From contig JASANE010001823.1 in assembly GCA_030248225.1 (NCBI GenBank), forward strand, positions 1 to 64,000: DNA of 64,000 nt, in the 5' to 3' direction. Of the stretch, positions 47,401 to 58,913 are shown piece after piece (position 1 is the stretch's first letter; every line of letters starts with the position of its first letter). A program made the translations under genes and the position numbers. Under the pieces are notes generated by a model, which worked only from the letters and a program-made list of their open reading frames with translations, ran no database searches and had not been told where the DNA came from. Source of the stretch: Trileptium ribeirensis (taxonomy: Eukaryota > Nematoda > Enoplea > Enoplida > Thoracostomopsidae).

Positions 47401-49665
47401 ATGGCTTTCGGTTAAGCGAAAATCTATCGTTTGCGATTAATTTAACCAAGTTCGGTTATATAGATTTCATTGTTTTAACACCATATTGCCTATTTTGTTA
47501 ACCCTGCCGGACGGTCACTGAGCAAATTTTGACACCAAAATTAGTCATATTTCGCCATTTTTTCAATATAGATGTATGTAGATCAATCGAACGTGTCTAT
47601 ACGTTTCCGGGATACGATAAATGAAATTGTATATGAGTGGTATGCATCAAATAATTCAAATCTTAGGGGCTCTATTAAATAATAATGTTTCTTAAATTTG
47701 TGATTTATAAATTTCAAAAGTTTTTGTCTTTTTAGTCATTGGGAGAAGAAATGAAAAGTACGATTGTTATATATATAACTAAAATGACTGTATTGATTGT
47801 CATTGAACTTTTTGGCGGTGTATAATTATTGCTATAATGAGCCTTTAAGCGAGCGTAGGGACCAGAAATTGGAATGACAAGCTGACGATTAACGAGATTC
47901 CTACTGGCTCTATCTACTATCTAGCAACACCACAGCGGTGGTAACGGGCACAGCGGGGAACAAAGACCCTGTATGAGCTTAATTATAAGGGCAGAGTAGC
48001 CACACATGAGTTGATGAAGCGTAAATTTAATGTTTGTTTTACAATTTTGTTTTAGTTTGAATATTCATGGTAAAAAATTTCCTGGAAAATCTAAATTATA
48101 TGCCTGGATTTTCCTGGAATTTGGAACTCATCGTGCCGCGGGCAACCTGTAAATCACAGGACAATGAACTTCGGGTTGGGCATATGCTCCTAAATTGCTC
48201 TACTCCAGAGCTATTAACTACCAGTGCAGTGGCGACTTTATATTTCTTACATAAGCGGTCGGTTCCTTCGCGATTCGCTACAAATTATTCTGCTGCGCAA
48301 GATCATTGAAATATGCTTTAAATGACTCTGCGTTTAGCCTCAGAGTGTGGCTTGATGTAGCAATATTTTGATATACAATGATTATTTGCTTTAGCATTCT
48401 TGCAACATTTTATGTCTTGTTTTGTTGATAAAAACACAGTCTTCACCACCGAAGTGTCCCTCGCAAGTGTTTGTTGGTTGGATTTTGTCTGTGCTTTTTT
48501 CGCAGGTCAATCCATTGAAGCAATGAAGTACGCGCAACGGTTTTTTGCTGCCGTATTTATGGAGAATGTCAACGAGTTAAGCCCACTAATGGGTTTACTT
48601 GCATACACGCCGGACGGACGAATTCCGGGTCCGTACAAGGCGCTTTTGTCAGAATCACGTTGGGCAAGACTACTGATTGAATTTCGACGTGAACATTATC
48701 GTGTTTTTCAACTCAATGTCCAATCCACGTTCTCTGCTTGCCTACAGGCCGGACTTTCGGCTTTGAAAACGCCAGCGTGTTACGCAACGGATGAGCCAAC
48801 GCCTGCTACAGACAAAACAAATTCGAAGGATGCTACTAAGGATGTTAATGAAGATGCGAATTTGAACCCCTTTTCGGCACAGAATGATCCTTCTGCTGGA
48901 GAAGACAACGTTATGGGGCTTAGTAACGAAGGTGGATTAATAGTTACCACACCCGGATCGTCCATTTTCGACAGTTTTGGTGACGATTCGGAAGATGCAT
49001 CAACTGGTGGCCTTGCTGGGAGCACCGATCCTCCTGGCGATGGGGATAACGAAAATAGGTTGGACGTTACCAACACTGCCGCGGGGGATAGTGATAATAG
49101 TGGCGGAGTCGATTGCATAATGATGGATGTGACATCGAGCCTTACGGTAGAGCGATCGTCTGTAGCAGCCGAAGAGATAGTTACGACAGATAAAAATACT
49201 AAAATTGACAGTAGTTTAGAAAGAGCGCAGCTACGGGATGAAAGTGATAACGAAGGCGACAGCGGTACAATGGATCCGATCGCGTATGGCCGCAGTATGA
49301 TCAGAATGTGTCCCATATGCGCCGTTCCGCCACCGGCCATCTCGTCACCGGGCTGTCCGCAAGGCTCCGAAACGAAAAGTGTCGCCCGTGAACTGGCTAC
49401 GCTCGTACCGTTTGCTCACTTTAGCCAGTCGCGCTTGATTTGCGCTCATACCGGCGAAGTGCTAAACGAGCACAATCCACCACTTGCGTTGCCAAACGGG
49501 ATGGTTTATTCGCAAAAGGCATTGGAAGCAATGAAGCTGTGCGCCAGTACAAGGCGCGAAAGTCACGGTGTTGGTCATAGTGATGGCTCGGAAATCTTAA
49601 TACAGTGTCCACGAACCCGAGAACGATTCGCGCTTAGTGAAGCCGCCCGCGTTTATGTTATGTAG
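41411..49665 (+). CDS. MAEA: E3 ubiquitin ligase subunit MAEA (CTLH/GID complex)
   Basis: Exons 41411..41593, 43223..43388, 43950..44048, 47093..47290 and 48506..49665 (stop TAG) join in frame at GT-AG sites into 601 residues. MAEA pairs its RING-like domain with that of RMD5A in the CTLH (yeast GID) ubiquitin ligase. Visible parts: the conserved N-terminus EYPTLKVPYELLNK; a helical segment (exon 2); LisH at about 125-150 (RMLVEYLLRSNYHETA); CTLH at about 160-215, ending RQQEFIELIRQ; CRA at about 216-310 (WARLLIEFRREHYRVFQLN, LQAGLSALKTPACY); and the C-terminal RING-like domain from 483, with CPIC, AHFSQSRLIC, NPPLALPNGMVYS, CPRTRERF and the final VYVM. The family is usually about 400 residues; an extra 171 residues (312-482), acidic and Ser/Asp/Gly-rich, separate CRA from RING. 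I chose Met 41411 because it lies 10 residues before the conserved block; an in-frame Met at 41336 would add 25 residues. Confidence 0.95.
41594..43222 (+). other. MAEA intron 1
   Basis: Donor CAG|GTAAGA and acceptor TTTTTATTACAG, phase 0. No gene or clear repeat inside. Confidence 0.85.
43389..43949 (+). other. MAEA intron 2
   Basis: Donor CCAA|GTAAGT and acceptor CTTTTATAG, phase 1. Nothing recognisable inside. Confidence 0.85.
44049..47092 (+). other. MAEA intron 3
   Basis: Donor TTCG|GTATAT and acceptor ATCATTGCAG, phase 1. The longest intron (3,044 bp), containing the 80-bp array at 45776. An unrelated open frame at 44453..44863 has no recognisable domain. Confidence 0.85.
45776..46344 (+). 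repeat. 80-bp tandem array in MAEA intron 3
   Basis: Seven near-identical units of 80-81 bp, each containing CTGTCATGAATTTTACCAAG and TGCTTGTATCTTCCAGGAAA. Differences are single substitutions and a T-run of five or six. The period is not a multiple of three, so the open frames seen are not coding. Each unit contains TTGTATCTTCCAG|G, which resembles a 3' splice site. Confidence 0.9.
47291..48505 (+). other. MAEA intron 4
   Basis: Donor CAAG|GTAAGT and acceptor TTTTTTCGCAG, phase 1. Contains the second copy of the dispersed repeat at 47444. Confidence 0.85.
47444..47871 (+). repeat. dispersed repeat, copy 2 (in MAEA intron 4)
   Basis: Collinear with 38303..38747, same orientation, with scattered substitutions and several small indels. 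No ORF is conserved between the copies, so it is a non-coding mobile repeat. Confidence 0.75.
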
Positions 49666-50702
49666 CTGCTGCCCAAGTCAACAAAGACTTTAAATTAAAA
49701 GTTAAGCATTTGTGACTAATATAGTTTTAATATTGTTATTTTCATTATTACTGTATACAAAAATATTGTAATGTTGCTGAATTCGTAGATGGAATCGCAA
49801 AAATGTTTAAAAAAATATGAGCAGAATTACATTCTGGAAGCAAAATTATGAAAATATGCGTTCTTTTCCTACTAGTCCGTTTCTTATACAGCATAACTCT
49901 CAACTCCATCATCGGAAGATCAAGCCGAATATGTGAATGCGAATGGTTAAATAAAACTTATCATCTCTATAGCTTAAATCTTTATGGGGTTTTTCGCTTT
50001 TCTCGTCCCACAATCGTTAAAATTATTTTTTCCCAAACCCCCGTATCTTTTCGACGCAGTAAAAGGTTTGTTGTTTTTGTCGGGAAGTAAATAGTGGAGA
50101 TCACAGAAAGTAAGTGTAGTTCGGCATTATTCAAACTAGAAAACCCTATACTTCCGATATGAGTTCAAGAAAATGTCGCTTTAGAGATGAATTGGATATA
50201 TAAATTACTGGTTAATATTTAAGGAAAACTGTGTTAATATTATGTATGTTAAAACTTTAAGACAACCAGTTTCGTTTCATTTTGAATATTCGAGTATTTT
50301 CACTGTTTGTTTGTCAAAGGATTTCCGAATTTATTTAAGGTATGCTGAGTACGATTTGTGTTTCGATTTAGCATTACAGTTATAATTTACGGTGTTGCTG
50401 GCAATTTAGTCTCTGCCTTGTCTGGTTCACTTAGGAGACAAAGTTGGTTAGTTTTATTTTGACATAGTGCCGACAGAGTAGTTTACCAAGTCTGGTTTTC
50501 ATAATTGATTCAGGTTTTTAGGTTATATTTTTTAGTTATTGTTATTTTGGTCCTTTTTTAGATTCTTTTCACAAGCATATGCATAAGCTAAGGTCTAAAA
50601 TCCTAAGAAGAAGCTGGGGGTTCCCCATCCCAACCTCCCTCCCCTCGACATTTCAAGTTGTTCGTTCGTTTATTGATCTCTAATGTTCTATATGTAGCAG
50701 CC
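49666..50702. other. MAEA 3' flank, no other gene
   Basis: ATTAAA at about 49693 is a possible polyadenylation signal for MAEA. An 80-codon open frame at 49848..50090 has no domain and is not supported. The rest is AT-rich. Confidence 0.5.
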
Positions 50703-51136
50703 GGTGGCGAGGAAAGATATCCACTATTGCATGCCCGGATATTCATATTATTTTAGGTGGCGTGGAAAGATATCCACTATTGCATGCCCGGATATTCATA
50801 TTATTTTAGGTGGCGAGGAAAGATATCCACTATCGCATGCCCGGATATTCATATTATTTTAGGTGGCGAGGAAAGATATCCACTATTGCATGCCCGGATA
50901 TTCATATTATTTTAGGTGGCAAGGAAAGATATCCACTATTGCATGCCCGGATATTCATATTATTTTAGGTGGCGTGGAAAGATATCCACTATTGCAAGCC
51001 CGGATATTCATATTATTTTAGGTGGCGAGGAAAGATATCCACTATTGCATGCCCGGATATTCATATTATTTTAGGTGGCGAGGAAAGATATCCACTATTG
51101 CATGCCCGGATATTCATATTATTTTAGGTGGCGAGG
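50703..51136 (+). repeat. 53-bp tandem array
   Basis: Eight full units and a partial one, beginning GGTGGCGAGGAAAGATATCC and including GCATGCCCGGATATTC. Units are almost identical, with single substitutions such as GGCGTGG for GGCGAGG. GATATCC and GGATATTC within each unit form an imperfect hairpin. The period is not a multiple of three. Confidence 0.95.
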
Positions 51137-51946
51137 TCGAATATTTGGAAATCCTGGCATTGCATCATACAGCCAGGTGGAAAAGTGAAGCAGTAAGGTC
51201 TGTGAGAGAAGCTACGAAATTTCGATTCAAAGCAATCCGTAAGACATTGTGTTTGGACAACCTTTTGGAAAGTGGTTTTTGGGCCTGGTTCAAGATGACG
51301 TGGGTTTATGAGACCGATTTAATCATATACAAATTTGGGTAAGCTAAGGAGAATAACGTCAATGTATTTGGCCCTCTCGGATTAGTCAATCATAAAAATT
51401 GTGTTCCGTTTTTGAAACTGTCTCCATATTCCGGCGTTTTTCCTATTTTTTTTCACCGTAAGCAAATTTAGCCGTCCGCTGTACTATTTAGCATCATCAT
51501 TCTATTTGTGCTTACAAGGCGAAACTCGTTACAAGTGCTTATGGTTTTTTCATTTTTGGAGAATTTTTTGTTTACGCCGAATTAGAGGAAAATTGTATTG
51601 TTTTCACAAAATCTGGTTATTTTTGGAAAACAAAAATTTAAGGTGTATATGTGCTTTTGGTGATTATAACTTGTTCAAGCGTACATACTATTATTATGCA
51701 TGCTTTATAATATCTTTGTTCTTCGGTTCTGTTGTTTTTTGAAATGTTCTCAAAATCCGATCGTAGTTTTGTGCGACAGCGATAGTTTTCCGCTTTGAGC
51801 ATTGCGAAACAGTTAATCCCGGGCATTGGAAGGGTTGTTATTTAATTAACTACTTCTGTATTACTGGGAGACGGTCTTTACATTATGAAATCACGGACAA
51901 ATTTTTATTGTCGCTATGTCGGAGGTTAATCTGGTAGGCGAACGAG
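51137..51946. other. spacer between two tandem arrays
   Basis: An open frame that leaves the 53-bp array continues to 51342 (TARWKSEAVRSVREATKFRF) without any recognisable domain. The rest is AT-rich and unremarkable. Confidence 0.45.
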
Positions 51947-54900
51947 TTCGTTTTCGGTCTACTGGTCCCAAAATGGAGCAAGTGCCCAAATATCGTTTTC
52001 GGTCTACTGGTCCCAAAATGGAACAACTGCCCAAATATAGATTTAGGTCTACTGGTCCCAAAAGGAGCAAGGCCGAATATTGTTTTCGGTCGAAGGTCCC
52101 AAATGGAGCAAGGCCCAATATTGTTTCCGGTCCTCACACCGGTCCCAAAAAAGGAGCAAAGGCCCACAAATATCGTTTTCGGTCTACTGTTCGAAAAAGG
52201 AGCAAGTGCCCAGACATCGTTTTCCGTCTATGGTTCCTATAAAAGGAGCAAGGCCCAAATATCGTTTTCGGTCGACTGGTCCAAAATGGAGCAAGTGCCC
52301 AATATCGTTTTCGTTGACTGGTCCCAAAGGAGCAAGGCCCAATATCGTTTTCGGTCCTGACTGGTCCAAAGGAGCAAGTGCCCCAAAATATCCTTTGTCT
52401 ACTGGTCCCAAAATGGAGCAAGTGCCCAAATATCTTTTCGGTCTACTGGTCACAAAATGGAGCAAGTGCCCAAATATCTTTTGTTGACTGGTCCAAAATG
52501 GAGCAAGTGCCCAACAATCGTTTTGTTCACTGGTTCTGAAACCGGGCAAGCGCCGATATCGTTTTCGGTCTACTGGTCCCAAATGGAGCAAGTGCCCAAT
52601 AATCGTTTCTGCTCAATGGTCCCAAAATGGAGCAAGTGCCCAAAACACCCGTTCGTCTCACTGGTCCCGAAATGGAGCAGGTGCCCAAATATCGTTTTCG
52701 GTCGACTGGTCCGAAAATGGAGCAAGTGCCCAAATATCGTTTTCGGTCTACTGGTCCCAAAATGGAGCAATTGCACAAAAATCGTTTTCGGTTGATGGTT
52801 CGAAAATGGGAACAGTGCCAAATATCGTTTTTGTTCACTGGTTCGAAATGGAGCAAGTGCCCAAATATCGTTTTCGGTTTAATTGGTCACAAAATGGAGC
52901 AAGTGCCCAAATATCGTTTTCGGTCTACTGGTCCCAAAATGGAGCAAGTGCCCAATATTGTTTTCGGTCTACTGGTCCCACAAAACGGAGCAAGTGCCCA
53001 ATATCGTTTTTGGTTCACTGGTTCCTTATAATGGAGCAAGTGCCCAAATATCGTTTTCTGGTCGATGGTTCGAAAATGGAGCAAGTGCCCAATATTGTTT
53101 TCGGTCAATCGGTCACAAAATGGAGCAAGTGCCCAAATATCGTTTTTGTTCTCTACTGCTCCAAAATGGAGCAAGTGCCCAAATATCGTTTTTGTCACTG
53201 GTTCATAAAAATGGAGCAAGTGCCCAAATATCGTTTTCGGTCTACCTGCTGACAAAATGGAGCAAGTGCCCAAAAATCCTGTTTCCGCTCACTGCTCCAA
53301 ATGGAGCAAGCGCCAATAATCTGTTTCGTTTACTGGTCCCAGCAAATTGTAGCAAGTGCCCAAATATCGTTTTCGGTCTATGCGGTCGAAAATGACAAGT
53401 GCCGGATAATATCGTTTCGCTCACTGGTTCGAAAATGGAGCAAGTGCCCAAATATTGTTTTCGGTCTACTGGTCCCAAACGGAGCAAGTGCCCGATATTG
53501 TTTTCGGTTGATACTCGTCACAAAATGGAGCAAGTGCCCAAATATCGTTTTCGGTCTATGGTCCCAAAAATGGGGCGCAGGCGCCCAAATATCGTTTTTG
53601 GTTCACTTGTCAAAATGGAGCAAGTGCCCAATATCGTTTTCGGTCTATGGTTCGCAAAATGGAGCAAGTGCCCAAATATCGTTTTCGGTCTACTGCTCCG
53701 AAAATGGAGCAAGTGCCCAAATATCGTTTCCCGGTCCATGCCGTCCAAAATGGAGCAAGTGCCCCAAATATCGTTTTCGGTCGACTGGTCCCAGAAATGG
53801 AGCAAGTGCCCAAATATCGTTTTCGGTCGACTGGTCCCAAAATGGAACAACTGCCCAAAATAGTGTTCGTCTATGGTTCCCAAAATGGAGCAAGTGCCAA
53901 CAGATTGTTTTCGGTCTACTGGTCCCAAAATGGAGCAAGTGCCCAATATTGTTTTCGGTCTACTGGCTCACAAAATGGAGCAAGTGCCCAAATATCGTTT
54001 TGTTGACTACGGTTCCCAAGGAGCAAGTGCCCAAATATCGTTTGGTTCACCGGTCCCCAAATGGAGCAAGTGCCCAGATATCGTTTTCGGTCTACTGGTC
54101 CCAAAATGGAGCAAGTGCCCAAATATCGTTTGCTCAGCTGTCCATAACGGAGCAAGTGCCCAAATATCGTTTTCGGTCTACTGGTCCCAAAATGGAGCAA
54201 GTGCCCAAATATCGTTTTCGGTCTACTGGTCACAAAATGGAGCAAGTGCCCAAATATCGTTTTCGGTCTACTGGTCCCAAACGGAGCAAGTGCCCAATAT
54301 CGTTTTCGGTCGACTGGTCGAAAATGGAGCAAGTGCCCAAAGATCGTTTTCCGCTCACTGGTTCCCAAAATGGAGCAAGTGCCCAAATATCGTTTTCGGT
54401 CGACTGGTCGAAAATGGAGCAAGTGCACCAATATCGTTTTCGGTCTACTGGTCCCAAAATGGAGCAAGTGCCCAAATATCGTTTTCGGTCGACCGGTCCA
54501 AAATGGAACAACTGCCCAAATATCGTTTGCGTCGTCACCGGTCCCAAAATGGAGCAAGTGCCCAAATATCGTTTTCGGTCGACTGGTCCCAAAATGGAGC
54601 AAGTGCCCAATATCGTTTTGTTTATGGTCACAAAATGGAGCAAGTGCCCAATATCGTTTTGTTCTCTATGGTTCCCAAATGGAGCAAGTGCCCAAATATC
54701 GTTTTCGGTCGACTGGTCCCAAAATGGAGCAAGTGCCCAGATTCGTTTTCGGCTCACTGGTTCCTATAAAAATTAGCAAGTGCCCAAATATCGTTTTTGG
54801 TCGACTGGTCGAAAATGGAGCAAGTGCCCAAATATCGTTTCGGTGACTGGTCCCAAAATGGAGCAAGTGCCCAAATATCGTTTCGGTCTACTGGTCCCAA

Positions 54901-56606
54901 AATGGAGCAAGTGCCCAAATATCGTTTCGGTCAACTGGTCCCAAAATGGAGCAAGTGCCCAAATATTGTTTCGGTCGACCTGCTCCGAAAATGGAGCAAG
55001 TGCCCAAATATCGTTTCGGTCTACTCGTCCCAAATGGAGCAAGTGCCCAATATGTTTCGGTCTACTGGTCCCAAAATGGAGCAAGTGCCCAATATCGTTT
55101 CGGTCGACTGGTCTTCGAACGGAGCAAGTGCCCAAAATATCGTTTCGGTCGACTGGTCCCAAAATGGAGCAAGTGCCCAAATATCGTTTCGGTCGACTGG
55201 TCCCAAAATGGAGCAAGTGCCCAAATATCTTCGGTCCCCACCGGTCCCAAAATGGTGCAAGCGCCCAAATATGTTCGGTCTATGTTCCCAAAAATGAGCA
55301 AGTGCCCAAATATCTTTCGGTCGACTGTCCAAGCGAGCAAGTGCCCAAATATCTTTCGGTCACTTCCCAAAATGAGCAATGCCCAAATATCCCGTCTACT
55401 TCCCAAAATGAGCAAGCCCAAATCTTCTACTCCCAAAATGAACAAGCCCAGATCGTCGTCTACTGCTCCGAAAAACCAAAGCCCAAATATCTTTCGTCAA
55501 CTTCCAAAATGCAGCAAGGCCCAAATATCTTTCTCTACTGTCACAAAATGCAGCATATACTTACTGTCCCAAAACGAGCAAGCCCAATTTCGGTCTACTG
55601 GTCCCAAAATGGAGCAAGTGCCCAAATATCGTTTTCGGTCTACTGGTCCCAAAATGGAGCAAGTGCCCAAATATCGTTTTCGGTCTACTGGTCCCAAAAT
55701 GGAGCAAGTGCCCAAATATCGTTTTCGGTCTACTGGTCCCAAAATGGAGCAAGTGCCCAAATATCGTTTTCGGTCTACGTTACAAAAATGGAGCAATGCC
55801 CAAATATCTTTCGTCTACTGTCCCAAAATGGAGCAATGCCGAATATCTTTCGTCTACTGTCACAAAATGGAGCAATGCCCAAATATTGATTTTCGTCTAC
55901 TGTCCCCAAATCGGAGCAATGCCGAATAGTAGTTTATGTTCCAAAATGGGACCATGCCCAAATATCTTTTCGGTCTACTGGCTTCAAATGAGCAAGTGCC
56001 CAATATTCGGCTCAATGGTCCCAAAATGGAGCAAGTGCCCAAATATCGTTTCGTCTCACTGGTTCCTAAAATGGAGCAAGTGCCCAAATATCGTTCGGTC
56101 TACTGGTCGAAAAATGGAGCAAGGCCCAAATATCGTTCGGTCTACTTGTCGAAATGGAGCAAGTGCCCAAATATCGTCGGTCGACGGTCCCAAAATGGAG
56201 CAAGGCCCAAAGATCGTCGGTCACTGTCCAAAATGGAGCAAATGCCCATATCGTCGTCGACTGTCACAAAATGGAGCAAAGGCCCAAATATCCTCTACTG
56301 TCCCAAAAATGGAGCAAGCCCAATATCTCTCTCTACTGTCCCAAAATGGAGCAAGGCCCAAATATCTTATCAGATAAATGGAGCATGAAAATCCCTACTG
56401 TCCCAAATGGAGCAAGCCCAAATATCCCTACTCACAAAATGGAGCAACCCAAAATCCCACTCCCAAAAGGAGCAACCCAAAATCCACTCCCAAAAACAAC
56501 CCAAAATCCCACCACAAAAAGCAAACCCAATCTCCACCCCAAAGAGCAACCCAAACCCACCCCAAAGCAACCCAAACCCCCCCCCCCCCCGAACAACTGC
56601 CCAAAT
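51947..56606 (+). repeat. 45-bp satellite array, about 100 units
   Basis: The consensus unit is built from TCGTTTTCGGTCTACTGGTC, CCAAAATGGAGCAAGTG and CCCAAATA. At 55590..55790 units are identical. From 51950 to 55270 most are 42-46 bp with many single-base indels. In 55270..55580 and again from 55790 to 56590 the unit shortens stepwise to about 20 bp, losing G and T until only A and C remain, ending in a C run. The final 20 bp return to a normal unit end. Because 45 is a multiple of three, long open frames (up to 491 codons) exist in several frames on both strands. They show repeat composition, overlap one another and are not genes. Confidence 0.95.
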
Positions 56607-58794
56607 TATATGAAGAGCTGGTCCGCTGTCTTCCCAAAAAAAATTGTTTGCTGTCGAGCTGTTTGTGAGTGAGAAACCAATACGATAAAGAGTGTTTATA
56701 AATGAATATGCGTATGAACGATTTTGCTTTAGGTTTATCGAGCTAATATACCCAGCAGCCAGAATGTTGTCCTGAAGTTTAACTTCAAAACTATGTAAAA
56801 AATTCATTATATATACGTTTGCACTTCGCTGTGATCAAATGTTGTTCAATCACTGTTAGAGGGGTAATTTTTGTCAAAGCGAACGATGGTAAAAAAGAGT
56901 TTGGTCCAAATAGATGCTGTTCCAAACAGCTGCTAATTGTGGAACAAGGTCTGTAAATGTATTGATATTCGGCATGAAGTTGTGAAAATTCATAAATCTG
57001 ATGCTGCTGTGTTTTTACGGTGTTCGCATATCGTAAGCAGTGTAGGGGATATTTGATAACTGTGGAAATGAACCCTACATGTGTATAAGAAGTTTGGTTT
57101 TTGTTGATATATGGGTTTTCACTATTCCGTCAAACGACTTTATAATTTTGGATGGGCGACTGTCGTCCGATCTGTGGGGTAGTGTAAATTTATCCCGGAC
57201 GAATAAAGGGTTAATGTAAAAAATATTTTATCAATAGTGATAGTCGTGAGTGAAACCAAGGCATGACAAAGGGTTAATTTTAAAAAATAAAAAATTTTTT
57301 AGCAAAATTCAGAAGTTTTAAATGTGCCAGTAGTCCCGGTGTGAAACATGGGTAAATTTCATGTGAGCAGTGTTAGTCAACATTTGTTCTAGTGTATTTG
57401 GTCTCTTGGAAAATGTCTCATTTAAATAATTTAGGATTTACCTTTGGCTAAACCTTTTCAAAAAAATAAGTTGTTTGTATTGATGTTTTGTTCTAACGTT
57501 TTCTGTGCCTATATAGTTTATGCTTAGCATAACCTAATGTCTTTATATGCCTATTAAATCGGGGGCTGCCATCTCACCGGTTTCCCTCAATATAGTCCCT
57601 AAAACATCATGAGGCCCTTCGATCAAATCGGTGTGTATAATTTTAACTGTGATGAAGTGGTAATCAAACTGCCACAATACTAAATTTGCGTTGTACTGAT
57701 TATTAATTAAAAATAATAGTACGTTCGAAGTGTCCGACTACTGACTAAGCTTCTTGAAGCAGTTTTTCCAAAAGTGACACAGTTTCTGTGGCAACTAATA
57801 ACAAAGGCACAGTTTCTGTAGGAGTTTATTAAATGTGACAGTTTCTGAGGCAGGTTTCTAAAAAAATTTTGTCACAGTATGCACTAACTACACAAAACTC
57901 TCTGAACGATGCGTGATTTTGGTTTTCATGTGTTCAAAATAAAGGTATTTGTCCTAAAATTTTGCAGGTCAGCTGTCACAGCTAAATCATAGGTGTCGAT
58001 GGTTCATTGGCGTAAGGAGTAAGATGGTCGGTGGGGGCGGAGTGTGGCTCTTCTCGGGTTTGTTTAAATTTGCCACAAATTTCCTCCATTTTGCAAATTT
58101 TCACCCTATGTTCGTGAAATTTTCTGATGTGGGTGGGGAGTAACACCGTACCCCATCGACTCGTTGTTAGACCCTTACGGGGGTTACACTCTACCTCAAT
58201 CGACATATATGTGCTGCTCATTGAACATTGTGGAATTAGTGATTTTGGGACTTAGTTGATTGGCAAGTGGATGTATAATAAACTTAATTACCGTTTATTT
58301 GTAATTTCGTTTGCTGATTAAAGAGCGATGTCGTTTTCTAATACACTCGGCCGTTTGTAATGAAATTTGATATTAACGAAGATTAATCGCGCAGCATTGG
58401 GTAAATTATGTAATGATTTTTCAATATGCAAAGTTTGTCTAAAAATTTCATGCGAAACACCGGATTTCTTTCAAAGTTTTAAGGCGCATATGATTTGGTT
58501 CAACCATGTCTTTGATATTTAAATATTGAAATTTAGGTCCTGCATGTCATTTGTTTTTAAGAAACGTTCTAACCAAAAATTTTGTTTCTGTTGAAATCAA
58601 TTTATCTTTGATGACGTTTGGCCTAAAGAGATAGTGCGATGGTGTCGCGCCTAGCAAAGTTGGTTTCTTGTGTGATATACGGAATTGGTGTGATAGCTCA
58701 AAATTAATATTTTATGAGATCAGTGCGAGGTCGGTGAACGTTTTCCTGGTTCATCGAAGATGTCCGCGGTTTGACTTTCCAGCAGCTTTACTAG
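56607..58794. other. no gene recognised
   Basis: AT-rich. A small imperfect repeat of about 37 bp occurs three times at 57772..57875 around CACAGTTTCTGT.GG. No coding signals that I trust. Confidence 0.5.
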
Positions 58795-58913
58795 CCGCTT
58801 TCCAACTACGGCAGCTATACATCTATTTCTAAAATTACCCGTGATATTTGTTCACTGCATAAGGCTCCAAATGCTGTGTGGCGCTTAGTACATCAGCATT
58901 ATTTTTGTGGACG
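58795..58913 (+). CDS. candidate host exon, weak
   Basis: An open segment after the acceptor-like CTTTACTAG reads NYGSYTSISKITRDI and NAVWRLVHQHYFCG and stops being open at the GTGAAA donor-like site. No homologue is recognised and its length (40 codons) is compatible with chance. It may belong with the candidate exon at 59961 and with the open frame ending at 59223 (SFDIRELMLRHVNRG). Confidence 0.25.

Noticed and set aside
48780..49340. A 186-codon open frame on the minus strand
   Set aside because: It is antisense to the low-complexity acidic insertion of MAEA; its Ser/Leu/Pro-rich composition mirrors the sense strand.
53301..54776. A 491-codon open frame and many smaller ones on both strands
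   Set aside because: They are products of the 45-bp satellite, overlap in several frames on both strands and show only the 15-residue repeat.
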